DNA of 64,000 nt, taken from positions 40,615 to 104,614 of the forward strand of contig CALUNW010000010.1 of the NCBI GenBank assembly GCA_944322145.1. Direction: 5' to 3'. Below the pieces are notes generated by a model that was given only the letters and a program-made list of their open reading frames with translations, was not told where the DNA came from and did no database searches. The translations under genes and the position numbers were made by a program. The DNA comes from an uncultured Atopobiaceae bacterium (lineage in GTDB: Bacteria; Actinomycetota; Coriobacteriia; Coriobacteriales; Atopobiaceae). This document shows, piece by piece, positions 51,760-62,459 of this stretch (position 1 is the first letter of the stretch; the number at the start of each line of letters is the position of its first letter).

Positions 51760-51776
51760 TTGGGGACTGTCCCCAA
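51760..51776. repeat. Second GGGGAC-T-GTCCCC palindrome before upp
   Basis: TTGGGGAC-T-GTCCCCAA, only 5 bp after the previous palindrome and with the core base inverted (T instead of A, that is, the opposite strand). The upp Shine-Dalgarno follows at once. Confidence 0.85.
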
Positions 51777-51795
51777 TTAGCAGAAAGGACCAGAA

Positions 51796-52443
51796 ATGGC
51801 AGAGGAGTTCGACGCCGAGCGCTTCACGGTCATCGACCACCCGCTCGTGCAGCACAAGCTCTCCATCCTTCGCGACAAGGCGACCTCGACCAAGCAGTTC
51901 CGCGAGCTCGTGAACGAGCTCGCCATCTTCGAGGGCTACGAGGCCATGCGCGACTTCCCGCTCGAGGACGTCGAGGTCGAGACCCCGCTTGAGACCACGA
52001 CCTGCAGGCGCCTCGCTGGCAAGAAGGTCGCGATCATCCCCATCCTGCGCGCCGGCATGGGCATGGTGGACGGCCTGCTCGAGCTCGTGCCCTCCGCCCG
52101 CGTGGGGCACGTGGGCATGTACCGCGACGAGGTGACCCACGAGCCGCACCAGTACTACTGCAAGTTCCCGGACGACATCCAGAACCGCATCTGCCTCGTC
52201 GTGGACCCGATGCTCGCCACGGGCGGCTCGCTCACCGCGGCGATTCAATTTCTGCGTGAGGCGGGCGTGCGCGACATCCGCTGCCTGACGCTCGTCTCCG
52301 CGCCCGAGGGCGTGCGCACGACGCTCGAGTTCGACAAGGACGTGCGCCTCTACACCTGCGCGCTCGACCGCCAGCTCAACGAGCACGCCTACATCCTGCC
52401 CGGCCTCGGCGACGCGGGCGACCGCATCTACGGTACCAAGTAG
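51796..52443 (+). CDS. upp: Uracil phosphoribosyltransferase
   Basis: 215 residues, Shine-Dalgarno AGAAAGGACC. PRPP-binding loop [17 protein letters not shown] and [14 protein letters not shown] are intact, as are the uracil-binding end segment [13 protein letters not shown] and [15 protein letters not shown]. It converts uracil plus PRPP to UMP. Placement after glyA and before the ATP synthase operon is common in Gram-positives. Confidence 0.96.
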   Translation: MAEEFDAERFTVIDHPLVQHKLSILRDKATSTKQFRELVNELAIFEGYEAMRDFPLEDVEVETPLETTTCRRLAGKKVAIIPILRAGMGMVDGLLELVPSARVGHVGMYRDEVTHEPHQYYCKFPDDIQNRICLVVDPMLATGGSLTAAIQFLREAGVRDIRCLTLVSAPEGVRTTLEFDKDVRLYTCALDRQLNEHAYILPGLGDAGDRIYGTK

Positions 52444-52476
52444 CGCGTGGTCTTTATCGCCTCTTTATGTCGATTG

Positions 52477-52496
52477 GGGGGCGCTTCGGCGCCCCC
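52477..52496 (+). terminator. Hairpin after upp
   Basis: GGGGGCGC-TTCG-GCGCCCCC is a perfect 8-bp stem with a stable loop. Only TT follows, and that TT is the start of the next promoter's -35 box. Confidence 0.7.
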
Positions 52497-52524
52497 TTGA
52501 CGTTTGGGGCGGTCGCGCTAGACT
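52497..52524 (+). promoter_or_regulatory. Promoter of the ATP synthase operon
   Basis: TTGACG (52497-52502), a 16-bp spacer and TAGACT (52519-52524). It is the best sigma-70-type promoter in the window and lies 38 bp before the first gene of the operon. Confidence 0.7.
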
Positions 52525-52561
52525 TCTCGTATTTCGGTATCGCTCGGACGGGACGGGGGCC

Positions 52562-52852
52562 ATGGACTTCTCGGTTGCCGTCATCGCGGGCGCCCTCTTC
52601 GGCCTTATGGGCTGCGTGGCGCCTGCGATGCTGTTCGAGCGGGCTCTGAGGGGCGGTGCCTGCCCGAGCTTGGCGGCGGGCATCGCGGCGGTGGGTGTCT
52701 CGTTTGTCACGCTGACCGCCGTCCTGCTCGTGGTGTACACTGCCACGGACGCGGGCTTCTTGGAGTTTGGGAGCTCTATGGTCGCCTCGCTCCTGCTCTT
52801 CTGGGGGGTCGAGGCGGTGAGGGGCTGGCGCGCCGCCAACGGCAGCCGCTAG
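52562..52852 (+). CDS. Small membrane protein heading the atp operon (AtpI-like)
   Basis: 96 residues with three hydrophobic stretches (about 4-25, 37-61 and 69-85) and a basic tail. Size, topology and place at the head of the ATP synthase operon match the variable AtpI/subunit-I-type proteins, which help assemble the c ring. Sequence similarity itself is weak, so I leave the symbol out. It is 22 bp before atpB. Confidence 0.65.
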   Translation: MDFSVAVIAGALFGLMGCVAPAMLFERALRGGACPSLAAGIAAVGVSFVTLTAVLLVVYTATDAGFLEFGSSMVASLLLFWGVEAVRGWRAANGSR

Positions 52853-52874
52853 GCCGGGGGGGAAAGGACATAGC

Positions 52875-53684
52875 GTGGGCAATCCTCTGGACAGCCTGGG
52901 CGAGGAGGTCAACGAGCTCGTCAAGAGCTTCACGTCTCAGCCGATCGTAGGCGACCTCAACTCGGTGGGCTTCACGCAGTACTCGTTCTGGTTCGCTGTT
53001 GCCGTCATCCTGATGCTCGTCGTGCTCTTCGTCTTCAAGAAGAAGCAGGCGCAGAGCCTCGTTCCGCAGGGCGCCTTCGTCAACGGCGTCGAGTACGTCA
53101 TCGAGTTCGTGCGCGACGACATGTGCAAGGGCCTGCTCGGCGACTCCTGGAAGCGCCACTTCCCGTTCATCGCCACGGTGTTCCTCGTGGTTCTCGCCAA
53201 CAACATCGTTGGCATCATCCCGGGCTGCAAGCCCGGCACGGGCACCATCTCCACGACGGCCGCCCTCGCCCTGTGCTCGTTCGTCTACTTCATCGTCTGC
53301 GGCGTGCGCAAGCACGGCGCGCTCGGCTACGCCAAGAGCCTGGCGCCCGCGGGCGTGATGTTCCCGCTCAACGCCCTCGTGTGGCTCATTGAGGTCTTCT
53401 CGACCATCCTGCGCCTGGTGACGCTGGCCGTGCGACTCTTCTGCAACCTCTTCGCCGGCCACGTCGTCATGGGCACCTTCGCGATTCTCGCGGCGCTCTT
53501 CTTCGAGCCCATGATCGAGGCGTTCTCCGCCGCCACGGCCGTCCAGGCGGGCGCGTCGATCCTGTGGGTGGGCATCCTGCTCGTCATCTACGCCGTCGAG
53601 ATCATCGTCGCGGCCGTCCAGGCGTACGTCTTCGCCCTGCTCTCGGCCGTCTACATCCAGATCGCCGAGGCCGACGAGCACTAG
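52875..53684 (+). CDS. atpB: ATP synthase Fo subunit a
   Basis: 269 residues from a GTG start after GGGGAAAGGACAT. Five or so membrane helices; the essential Arg is in RLVTLAVRLFCNLFAGH, and the last helix has the conserved Gln (VAAVQAYVFALLSAVYI). It forms the two half-channels for protons against the c ring. A 122-bp gap with a 16-bp perfect palindrome separates it from atpE, the only sizeable gap within the operon. Confidence 0.95.
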   Translation: MGNPLDSLGEEVNELVKSFTSQPIVGDLNSVGFTQYSFWFAVAVILMLVVLFVFKKKQAQSLVPQGAFVNGVEYVIEFVRDDMCKGLLGDSWKRHFPFIATVFLVVLANNIVGIIPGCKPGTGTISTTAALALCSFVYFIVCGVRKHGALGYAKSLAPAGVMFPLNALVWLIEVFSTILRLVTLAVRLFCNLFAGHVVMGTFAILAALFFEPMIEAFSAATAVQAGASILWVGILLVIYAVEIIVAAVQAYVFALLSAVYIQIAEADEH

Positions 53685-53711
53685 GCGAGAAGAACGACAA
53701 TCCGGCAACTC

Positions 53712-53727
53712 GCGGGCGCGCGCCCGC
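53712..53727. other. GC palindrome in the atpB-atpE gap
   Basis: GCGGGCGCGCGCCCGC is self-complementary, 79 bp before atpE. It may protect or process the mRNA so that subunit c can be made in excess. The loop must open, so its real folding is uncertain. Confidence 0.4.
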
Positions 53728-53806
53728 AGTTCATAGCACGTTGGGTTTCCGGCTCGCCCCGCAGGTTCGATCGATTTGGCATGGGGCGAATGTAAAAGGA
53801 GGAACA

Positions 53807-54010
53807 GTGGGAGCTCTCGGAGTCATCGGTTATGGTCTCGGCGTCATCGGCGCGGGTCTTGGCATCGGTCTGGCCGCTTACGGCGTCGCGCAGGGCATGG
53901 CTCGCCAGCCCGAGGTTCAGGGTCGTCTGTTCACGGTCTTCATTCTGGGCTCCGCCTTCGTCGAGGCACTCGCCCTCATCGGCTTCGTCGTCAGCCTCAT
54001 CGTCAAGTAG
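53807..54010 (+). CDS. atpE: ATP synthase Fo subunit c
   Basis: 67 residues from a GTG start after AAAAGGAGGA, the strongest Shine-Dalgarno of the operon. Two helices with the RQPE loop, and the ion-binding carboxylate Glu53 in GSAFVEALALIGF. The residue after Glu53 is Ala, and the Gln and Ser/Thr set of Na+-binding rings is not seen, so protons are the likely ion. The short gap to atpB and the strong start fit the need for many c copies. Confidence 0.95.
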   Translation: MGALGVIGYGLGVIGAGLGIGLAAYGVAQGMARQPEVQGRLFTVFILGSAFVEALALIGFVVSLIVK

Positions 54011-54040
54011 GGCTGTCGGACGAGCGAGTTGGAGGCACGC

Positions 54041-54646
54041 ATGAACATCACTGCTAGAAAGCTTGCCGCCCTGGCGGGCGCGACGGGCGCGGTCGCGTGG
54101 GCGACGCCCGTGGTGTCGCTCGCGGAGGAGTCGGCGGTTGGGGCGGACATCCTCATCCCCAAGCTCGCCGAGTTCATCCCCGCCCTCATCGCCTTCCTCA
54201 TCATCTTGGTGGTTCTCGCCAAGCTCGTGTGGCCGTCGGTCCTCGAGATGATGGAGAAGCGCCAGGCGAAGATCCAGTCCGACCTCGACGAGGCCGAGCG
54301 CTCCAAGCGCGAGGCGGCCGAGGAGGCCAAGAGCTACGAGGGCAAGATTCTCGAGGCGCACCACGAGGCCGACGCCATCATCGCCAAGGCCAAGAAGGAG
54401 GCCGAGGAGGTCCGCTCCCAGGTGCTCGCCAAGGCGCAGCGCGAGGCCGCGGACATCATCGCCAAGGCGCACGGCGCGGTCGACTCCGAGCGCCACAAGG
54501 CCATGATCGAGCTCTCGAGCTCGGTCGTCGACCTCTCCGTGGAGATCGCGAGCAAGATCATCGGCAACGACCTCTCCGAGGACGAGCAGCGTCGCCTTGC
54601 CGAGAAGTACCTTGCGGAAGTGGGCGCGCCCGATGAGCGGAAGTAA
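54041..54646 (+). CDS. atpF: ATP synthase Fo subunit b with N-terminal extension
   Basis: 201 residues from the ATG at 54041 (TTGGAGGC upstream). A first hydrophobic stretch (ALAGATGAVAWATPVVSLAEE, about residues 9-30) looks like a signal peptide or an extra helix. The normal membrane helix then follows at about 44-65. The rest is a charged coiled coil rich in E, K and A that forms the peripheral stalk. The usual b subunit of about 165-175 residues has no such N-terminal addition. It overlaps atpH by 14 bp. Confidence 0.9.
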   Translation: MNITARKLAALAGATGAVAWATPVVSLAEESAVGADILIPKLAEFIPALIAFLIILVVLAKLVWPSVLEMMEKRQAKIQSDLDEAERSKREAAEEAKSYEGKILEAHHEADAIIAKAKKEAEEVRSQVLAKAQREAADIIAKAHGAVDSERHKAMIELSSSVVDLSVEIASKIIGNDLSEDEQRRLAEKYLAEVGAPDERK

Positions 54647-55109
54647 GCGCGAGCAGGCCGAGAAGGTCGAGGCGTACACCCGGGCGCTTCTCGAGGCGGC
54701 GCGCTCCGAGGGCCGCGCGAACGCGGACCTCGTGCAGTGGCAGCACGCCCGCAAGTTCACGCCCGAGGTGCTCGAGACCCTGGCGGCCATGCAGCGCGAG
54801 GACGACATCGGACTGCTCGAGGAGGTCGCCAAGCGCTACAAGGAGCTCCTCGACGCGCAGGACACCACGGTGTCCGTGACGGTCACCACGGCGGTCCCCC
54901 TCGACGACGACCTGCGCGCCAAGGTGCGCGCCAAGGCCGAGTCCGACCTTAACGCCCCGGTCTACCTCGTCGAGCGCGTGGACCCCTCCATCATCGGCGG
55001 CATCATGCTGGAGGTGCGCGGCAAGCGCTACGACGCCTCCGTGCGGGCACAGCTCGCCAACATCAGGAAGACGCTCTCGTCGACCTTCATCGAAGGCGAG
55101 GAACGATAA
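54633..55109 (+). CDS. atpH: ATP synthase F1 subunit delta
   Basis: 158 residues from the ATG at 54633, which overlaps atpF; the longer frame begins inside atpF. Shorter than the usual 175-180 residues, mostly at the N-terminal domain. The end has the conserved DPSIIGGIMLEVRGKRYDASV with its Arg. Delta connects the stator b dimer to the top of F1. The stop abuts the atpA start, so the two are coupled. Confidence 0.9.
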   Translation: MSGSKREQAEKVEAYTRALLEAARSEGRANADLVQWQHARKFTPEVLETLAAMQREDDIGLLEEVAKRYKELLDAQDTTVSVTVTTAVPLDDDLRAKVRAKAESDLNAPVYLVERVDPSIIGGIMLEVRGKRYDASVRAQLANIRKTLSSTFIEGEER

Positions 55110-56774
55110 ATGGAAAGCATTAGCTCCGAGAAGATCATGAGCACCCTGCGCGAGGAGCTCTCGCGCATCAACGCGACGGTCGACCGCCAGGAGGCGTCGG
55201 TGGTCACCGAGGTCGCCGACGGCATCGCGCGCGTCTCCGGTCTGAAGAGCGCCATGTCCGGCGAGCTGCTCAAGCTCACGAGCTCGGCCACGGGCCGCGA
55301 CGTCTACGGCCTCGTCCAGAACCTCGACCAGGACGACGTGGGCGCGGTTCTGTTCGGTGAGGTCGAGGACATCAAGGAGGGCGACGAGTGCCGCACGACG
55401 GGCCGCGTCATGGACATCCCCGTCGGCCACGCCATGCTCGGTCGCGTCGTGAACCCGCTCGGCCAGCCGATCGACGGCCTGGGCCCCATCAACACGACGC
55501 ACCGTCGCCCCATCGAGTTCAAGGCCCCCGGCATCATGGAGCGCCAGCCGGTGTGCGAGCCCGTGCAGACGGGTCTTCTCGCCATCGACGCGATGGTGCC
55601 CATCGGCCGCGGCCAGCGCGAGCTCATCATCGGCGACCGCAAGACGGGCAAGACGGCCATCGCCATCGACGCCATCGTCAACCAGCGCGACACCGACATG
55701 GTCTGCATCTACGTTGCCATCGGCCAGAAGGCGTCGACGGTCGCCACCATCCGCGAGTCCCTCTCGCAGCACGGCGTCCTCGACAAGACCGTCATCGTAG
55801 CGGCCACCGCCGCAGAGTCCGCGCCGATGCAGTACATCGCCCCGATGGCGGGCGCCGCGATCGGCGAGTACTTCATGTACAACGACGAGCACGGCAACCC
55901 CGCCGATGCCGAGCATCCCGGCGGCCACGTGCTGGTGGTCTACGACGACCTCTCCAAGCAGGCCGTGGCCTATCGTCAGATGTCGCTTACGCTTCACCGT
56001 CCGCCCGGACGCGAGGCCTACCCCGGCGACATCTTCTACCTGCACTCGCGCCTGCTCGAGCGTGCCTGCAAGCTCTCCGACGCCAACGGCGGCGGCTCGC
56101 TCACGGCGCTCCCGATCATCGAGACGCAGGAGGGCGACGTCTCCGCCTACATCCCCACGAACGTGATCTCGATCACGGACGGCCAGATCTACCTGCAGTC
56201 CAACCTCTTCTTCCAGGGTCAGCGCCCTGCCGTCGACGTGGGCATCTCGGTGTCTCGCGTCGGTGGCGACGCGCAGATCAAGGCCATGAAGCAGGTCGTG
56301 GGCACGCTGCGCCTGGACCTCGCCGCCTTCCGCGAGAAGCAGGCCTTCTCGCAGTTTGGCTCCGACCTCGACTCAACGACGCAGTACCAGCTCAACCATG
56401 GCGAGCACATGATGGAGCTGCTCAAGCAGCAGCGCTACTCGGCGCTCGACGTGCGCGACCAGGTCATCGCGATCTTTGCCGCCAAGGAGGACTTCCTTGA
56501 CGACATCGACCTCGATCACGTGACGATGTTCCGCGACGGGCTTGCCAAGTACATGGCGGACCACTGCCCCAAGCTGCGCAGCTCCGTCCTCGAGGGCAAG
56601 CTCGACGACGCCACCTCCAGCCGCCTGCGTGCCCGCATCGCGCGGTACAAGAAGCTCTTCCTCGCCGAGCACCCCAACAGGCGCCGCGCCGAGGACGTCG
56701 AGCAGGCTGCCGAGCAGACGGTCACGGCTCCGCCCGAGGGCGGTCACGAGCCGCTGGACGGCCAGGGGAAGTAA
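55110..56774 (+). CDS. atpA: ATP synthase F1 subunit alpha
   Basis: 554 residues. The ATG immediately follows the atpH stop. Walker A GDRKTGKT is at 175-182, with [12 protein letters not shown] and the Arg finger in [13 protein letters not shown] [13 protein letters not shown]. It is the non-catalytic nucleotide-binding subunit. The C-terminus is longer than average by about 40 residues (ending [12 protein letters not shown]). Confidence 0.96.
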   Translation: MESISSEKIMSTLREELSRINATVDRQEASVVTEVADGIARVSGLKSAMSGELLKLTSSATGRDVYGLVQNLDQDDVGAVLFGEVEDIKEGDECRTTGRVMDIPVGHAMLGRVVNPLGQPIDGLGPINTTHRRPIEFKAPGIMERQPVCEPVQTGLLAIDAMVPIGRGQRELIIGDRKTGKTAIAIDAIVNQRDTDMVCIYVAIGQKASTVATIRESLSQHGVLDKTVIVAATAAESAPMQYIAPMAGAAIGEYFMYNDEHGNPADAEHPGGHVLVVYDDLSKQAVAYRQMSLTLHRPPGREAYPGDIFYLHSRLLERACKLSDANGGGSLTALPIIETQEGDVSAYIPTNVISITDGQIYLQSNLFFQGQRPAVDVGISVSRVGGDAQIKAMKQVVGTLRLDLAAFREKQAFSQFGSDLDSTTQYQLNHGEHMMELLKQQRYSALDVRDQVIAIFAAKEDFLDDIDLDHVTMFRDGLAKYMADHCPKLRSSVLEGKLDDATSSRLRARIARYKKLFLAEHPNRRRAEDVEQAAEQTVTAPPEGGHEPLDGQGK

Positions 56775-56777
56775 ACG

Positions 56778-59176
<2,399 letters not shown>

Positions 59177-59180
59177 GCCC

Positions 59181-59615
59181 ATGGCCGAGCTCAACTGCCA
59201 GTTCGTGCGTCCCGACCGGCTCCTGTTCGAGGGGCCGGTCGCCAACCTCGTGCTCGTCACCTATGCGGGCGAGCTCGGGGTCTGGCCGGGACACGCGCCC
59301 GAGGTCGTCGCCCTGGGCGACGGCGTCGTGCGCATTCGCAGGCGCCCCGAGGACGGGGGCGGGGAGTACGACGTCGTGGTCTCGGGCGGCTATGCCGAGA
59401 TAGACAGCGACGGCGTGATCATCCTCGCCGACCACGCTCGCCGCACGGACGACATCGACGTCGAGGTCGTGCGCTCCACGCGCGACGAGGCGATCGAGGC
59501 CTTGGACGAGCTTGAGCCGGGCGACTATCGCAGCGCGTATTACGAGAAGAAGATCAAGTGGTGTAACCTTCTGCTCAAGCAGGCGCTGGGCAGCGCCGCG
59601 TCGGCTCCTATCTAG
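59181..59615 (+). CDS. atpC: ATP synthase F1 subunit epsilon
   Basis: 144 residues. The N-terminal beta sandwich includes CQFVRPDRLLFEGPV and GELGVWPGHAPEVVALGDG, standard for epsilon. The C-terminal helical hairpin is present. It couples gamma to the c ring and restrains ATP hydrolysis. murA follows 12 bp later, a common actinobacterial arrangement, so murA may be read through from the operon. Confidence 0.94.
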   Translation: MAELNCQFVRPDRLLFEGPVANLVLVTYAGELGVWPGHAPEVVALGDGVVRIRRRPEDGGGEYDVVVSGGYAEIDSDGVIILADHARRTDDIDVEVVRSTRDEAIEALDELEPGDYRSAYYEKKIKWCNLLLKQALGSAASAPI

Positions 59616-59627
59616 CACGGAGGGTAC

Positions 59628-60917
59628 ATGGACGTCATTCGCGTAGAGGGTGGCCACAGCGTCACGGGTACGGTGAGGGTCGAGGGGGCAAAGAACTCGG
59701 CGCTCAAGCTCATGGCCGCCACCATCATGGCGCCTGGGGTGACGACGCTCACCAACGTCCCCAACATCGCCGACGTCCACGTGATGGGCAAGGTCCTCAA
59801 GAACATCGGTGCGCGGATCGAGGTCGTGAACGAGCACGAGCTCAAGATCGACACGTCCGAAGTGGACTCCTGGGAGACCCCCTACCATCTCGTCGCCCAG
59901 ATGCGCGCCTCGACGGCGGTGCTCGGCCCCCTGCTCTCCCGCTTCGGCCGCGCCGTCGTCGCCATGCCCGGCGGCTGCAACATCGGCGCGCGCAAGATCG
60001 ACATGCACATCCTCGGCCTTGAGGCGCTCGGCGTCGAGTTCAAGGTCGATCACGGCAACATCTACGCGAGCGCTCCCCACGGCCTGACGGGGGACACGGT
60101 CACGCTCTCCTTCGCGAGCGTGGGCGCCACCGAGAACCTCATGATGGCCTCCGTCTTCGCCAAGGGCACGACGACGATCGACAACGCGGCGCGCGAGCCC
60201 GAGATCGTGGACCTCGCCAACCTCCTCAACGAGATGGGCGCCAAGGTCAAGGGCGCCGGGTCTCCCGTCATCGAGGTGGAGGGCGTTGACGAGCTTCACC
60301 CCGTCACCCACGCCGTCGTGGGCGATCGCATCGAGGCGGGCACGTTCCTCGCCGTGGGCGCCCTGACGGGCGAGCCCGTGCGCGTCACGGGGTTTGCCCC
60401 GGCGCACCTGGGCCTCGTGCTCAAGAAGTTCGAGCAGATGGGCGCCACGGTCGAGCGCGGCACGCGAGAGTGCACCGTCTGGCGCGACCGCCCGCTCATG
60501 CCGACCGACATCCAGACCCTGCCGTTCCCCGGCTTCCCGACCGACATGCAGGCCCAGACCATGTGCCTGCTCGCGCTCGCCAAGGGGAGCTGCATCATCA
60601 CCGAGAACGTGTTCGAGAACCGCTTCATGTTCGCGAGCGAGCTCTCGCGCATGGGCGCGAACATCGTCATCGAGGGACATCACGCCATCGTCCATGGCGT
60701 CGAGGGCTTCTCCGGCGCACAGGTGCGCTCGCCCGACCTGCGCGGGGGCGCTGCGCTCGTCATGGCGGGCCTTGTCGCCGACGGCGTGACGACGGTGTCC
60801 GACATCTATCACATCGATCGCGGCTACGAGGGCTTCGTCGAGAAGCTCGCGTCCCTTGGCGCCAAGATCGAGCGGACCGCCGTCCCCGACGAGGATGACG
60901 AGCCGGCCGGCTTCTAA
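59628..60917 (+). CDS. murA: UDP-N-acetylglucosamine 1-carboxyvinyltransferase
   Basis: 429 residues. The catalytic Cys is Cys117 in MPGGCNIGARKIDMH, so the enzyme should be fosfomycin-sensitive in principle. The N-terminal GAKNSALKLMAA and the later PGFPTDMQAQ are signatures. It transfers enolpyruvate from PEP to UDP-GlcNAc, the first step of peptidoglycan synthesis. Adjacent to atpC. Confidence 0.96.
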   Translation: MDVIRVEGGHSVTGTVRVEGAKNSALKLMAATIMAPGVTTLTNVPNIADVHVMGKVLKNIGARIEVVNEHELKIDTSEVDSWETPYHLVAQMRASTAVLGPLLSRFGRAVVAMPGGCNIGARKIDMHILGLEALGVEFKVDHGNIYASAPHGLTGDTVTLSFASVGATENLMMASVFAKGTTTIDNAAREPEIVDLANLLNEMGAKVKGAGSPVIEVEGVDELHPVTHAVVGDRIEAGTFLAVGALTGEPVRVTGFAPAHLGLVLKKFEQMGATVERGTRECTVWRDRPLMPTDIQTLPFPGFPTDMQAQTMCLLALAKGSCIITENVFENRFMFASELSRMGANIVIEGHHAIVHGVEGFSGAQVRSPDLRGGAALVMAGLVADGVTTVSDIYHIDRGYEGFVEKLASLGAKIERTAVPDEDDEPAGF

Positions 60918-60945
60918 GGGCGGCCCCGACCGAAAGGGAGCGGAC

Positions 60946-61371
60946 ATGTCATATGAGGTTGCCCATGACGACCACGTCCTCACCAAGGCGAGCGAGGATT
61001 ACCTCGAGGCGATATACCGCCTCTCGCTCGAGGACGCTGCGGGCGACGGCTCGGTGCGCTCCGTCGACGTCGCGGAGCACCTCGGCGTCTCCAAGGCGAG
61101 CGTCAACAAGGCGCTGTCCACCCTCAAGGAGGCGGACATGGTCGAGCAGAGCCGCTACGGCAGGGTCGCGCTCACCGAGAAGGGCCGCGAGTACGCCGCG
61201 CTCGTGTGGCGCGCGCACAGGACCCTCAGGCTCTTCCTCGAATCCGACCTTGGGGTCGAGCCCGAGCGCGCCGATGCCGAGGCATGCCTGATGGAGCATG
61301 CGCTCTCTGCCGACACCATGCTGCGCCTCATCGAATACCTCAAGCGTCAGGGCCTCGTCATTCCGGAGTAG
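60946..61371 (+). CDS. DtxR/MntR-family metal-dependent regulator
   Basis: 141 residues, Shine-Dalgarno AAAGGGAG. An N-terminal winged helix (ASEDYLEAIYRLS, then VAEHLGVSKASVNKALSTL) is followed by the metal-binding dimerisation domain (RADAEACLMEHALS, with the Cys/Glu/His ligand pattern of this family). There is no SH3-like third domain, so it is of the shorter MntR/SirR type. The effector is probably Fe(II) or Mn(II); the target genes are not in the window. Confidence 0.85.
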   Translation: MSYEVAHDDHVLTKASEDYLEAIYRLSLEDAAGDGSVRSVDVAEHLGVSKASVNKALSTLKEADMVEQSRYGRVALTEKGREYAALVWRAHRTLRLFLESDLGVEPERADAEACLMEHALSADTMLRLIEYLKRQGLVIPE

Positions 61372-61412
61372 CGTCTGCGCGACGGTCCAAGACATGTGAA
61401 AGCGCTGTGTAC

Positions 61413-61445
61413 GAAGCGCGCCCGACATAACGGAGGGCGCGCTTC
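61413..61445 (+). terminator. Terminator after the DtxR-family gene
   Basis: GAAGCGCGCCC and GGGCGCGCTTC pair perfectly (11 bp) around GACATAACGGA, followed by TTAGT. Confidence 0.85.
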
Positions 61446-61553
61446 TTAGTCCGCTTACGGTTAAGACCGAATGCCTCGGCCGGGGTTGGGGTATGTTTCT
61501 TGTGCCGCCGGGCTTGCCGTGCGGCGCGATGTCACCAACCTGAAGGGACCGCA

Positions 61554-62459
61554 ATGAAGGCAATCATCCCTGCCGCCGGCCTCGGCACCCGTTTTCTCCC
61601 TGCGACCAAGTGCTCCCCCAAGGAGCTGCTGCCCGTTCTTGACAAGCCCGTGATCCAGTACGTCGTCGAGGAGGCGCTTGAGCCCGACGGCGTCGACGGC
61701 GTCGTCATCATCAACTCGCACGAGAAGCCTCAGATCGAGTCGTACTTCTCTGTGGACGAGGACTTCGAGTCGATGCTGCGCGAGCGCGGCAAGGAGAGGG
61801 AGGCGGCGCGCGTGCACGCGGCGTCGACGCTTCCCGTCTCCTTTGTGTACCAGGACGAGGCACGCGGCCTCGGCCACGCCGTCCTCCAGGCGGCGGGCGC
61901 GATCGATGACGATCCGTTCTTCGTCCTCCTGGGCGACTACTTCGTTCCCGGCCGCCAGATGTGCGTGCGGATGGCCGAGGTCTCCAAGGCTCACGGCGGC
62001 GCCTCCGTCATCGCCGTCGCCCCCGTCCCCGAGGACCAGGTGAGCCGCTACGGCATCATCGCGGGCGAGTGCGTGGGCTGCCTGCCCGGCACCGACGCGA
62101 CGGGCGAGCAGGAGGGGGCCGTCTGGAAGGTGTCCGGCCTCGTCGAGAAGCCGAGCCCCGAGGAGGCCCCGTCGCACCTGTTCATCGTCGGGCGCTACCT
62201 GCTCTCCCCGCGCATCATGGAGCTGCTCGCCACACAGGGGCCGGGCGCCGGCAACGAGATCCAGCTGACCGACGCCATGGAGCGCCTGCTCGCCGAGGAG
62301 GAGATGTACGCGCTCGTGGTCGACCCCGCCGAGGGCTGCGACACCGGCACGCCCGCCGCATGGGCGGCCACCAATGCCCGCATGGCGCTCGAGGACCCGG
62401 CATTTGCCGAGGCGTTCCGCGAGGAGCTTGGCGAGAAGGGCGAGCGCTTCGTTGGATAA
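61554..62459 (+). CDS. galU: UTP-glucose-1-phosphate uridylyltransferase
   Basis: 301 residues from the ATG at 61554 (GAAGGGACC upstream). The nucleotidyltransferase loop AAGLGTRFLPATK, SPKELLPV, EARGLGHAV, GDYFV and GNEIQLTDAM are signatures. It makes UDP-glucose for glycans, including exopolysaccharide precursors. Its stop overlaps the start of the phosphohexomutase gene, which supplies its substrate glucose-1-phosphate. Confidence 0.94.
   Translation: MKAIIPAAGLGTRFLPATKCSPKELLPVLDKPVIQYVVEEALEPDGVDGVVIINSHEKPQIESYFSVDEDFESMLRERGKEREAARVHAASTLPVSFVYQDEARGLGHAVLQAAGAIDDDPFFVLLGDYFVPGRQMCVRMAEVSKAHGGASVIAVAPVPEDQVSRYGIIAGECVGCLPGTDATGEQEGAVWKVSGLVEKPSPEEAPSHLFIVGRYLLSPRIMELLATQGPGAGNEIQLTDAMERLLAEEEMYALVVDPAEGCDTGTPAAWAATNARMALEDPAFAEAFREELGEKGERFVG

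Noticed and set aside
8239..53697. Scattered GCGAGAAGAAC strings (for example 23348, 53685) as a regulatory site
   Set aside because: Short, in both strands and contexts with no fixed distance to starts; likely chance plus the hairpin of the 102-bp family.
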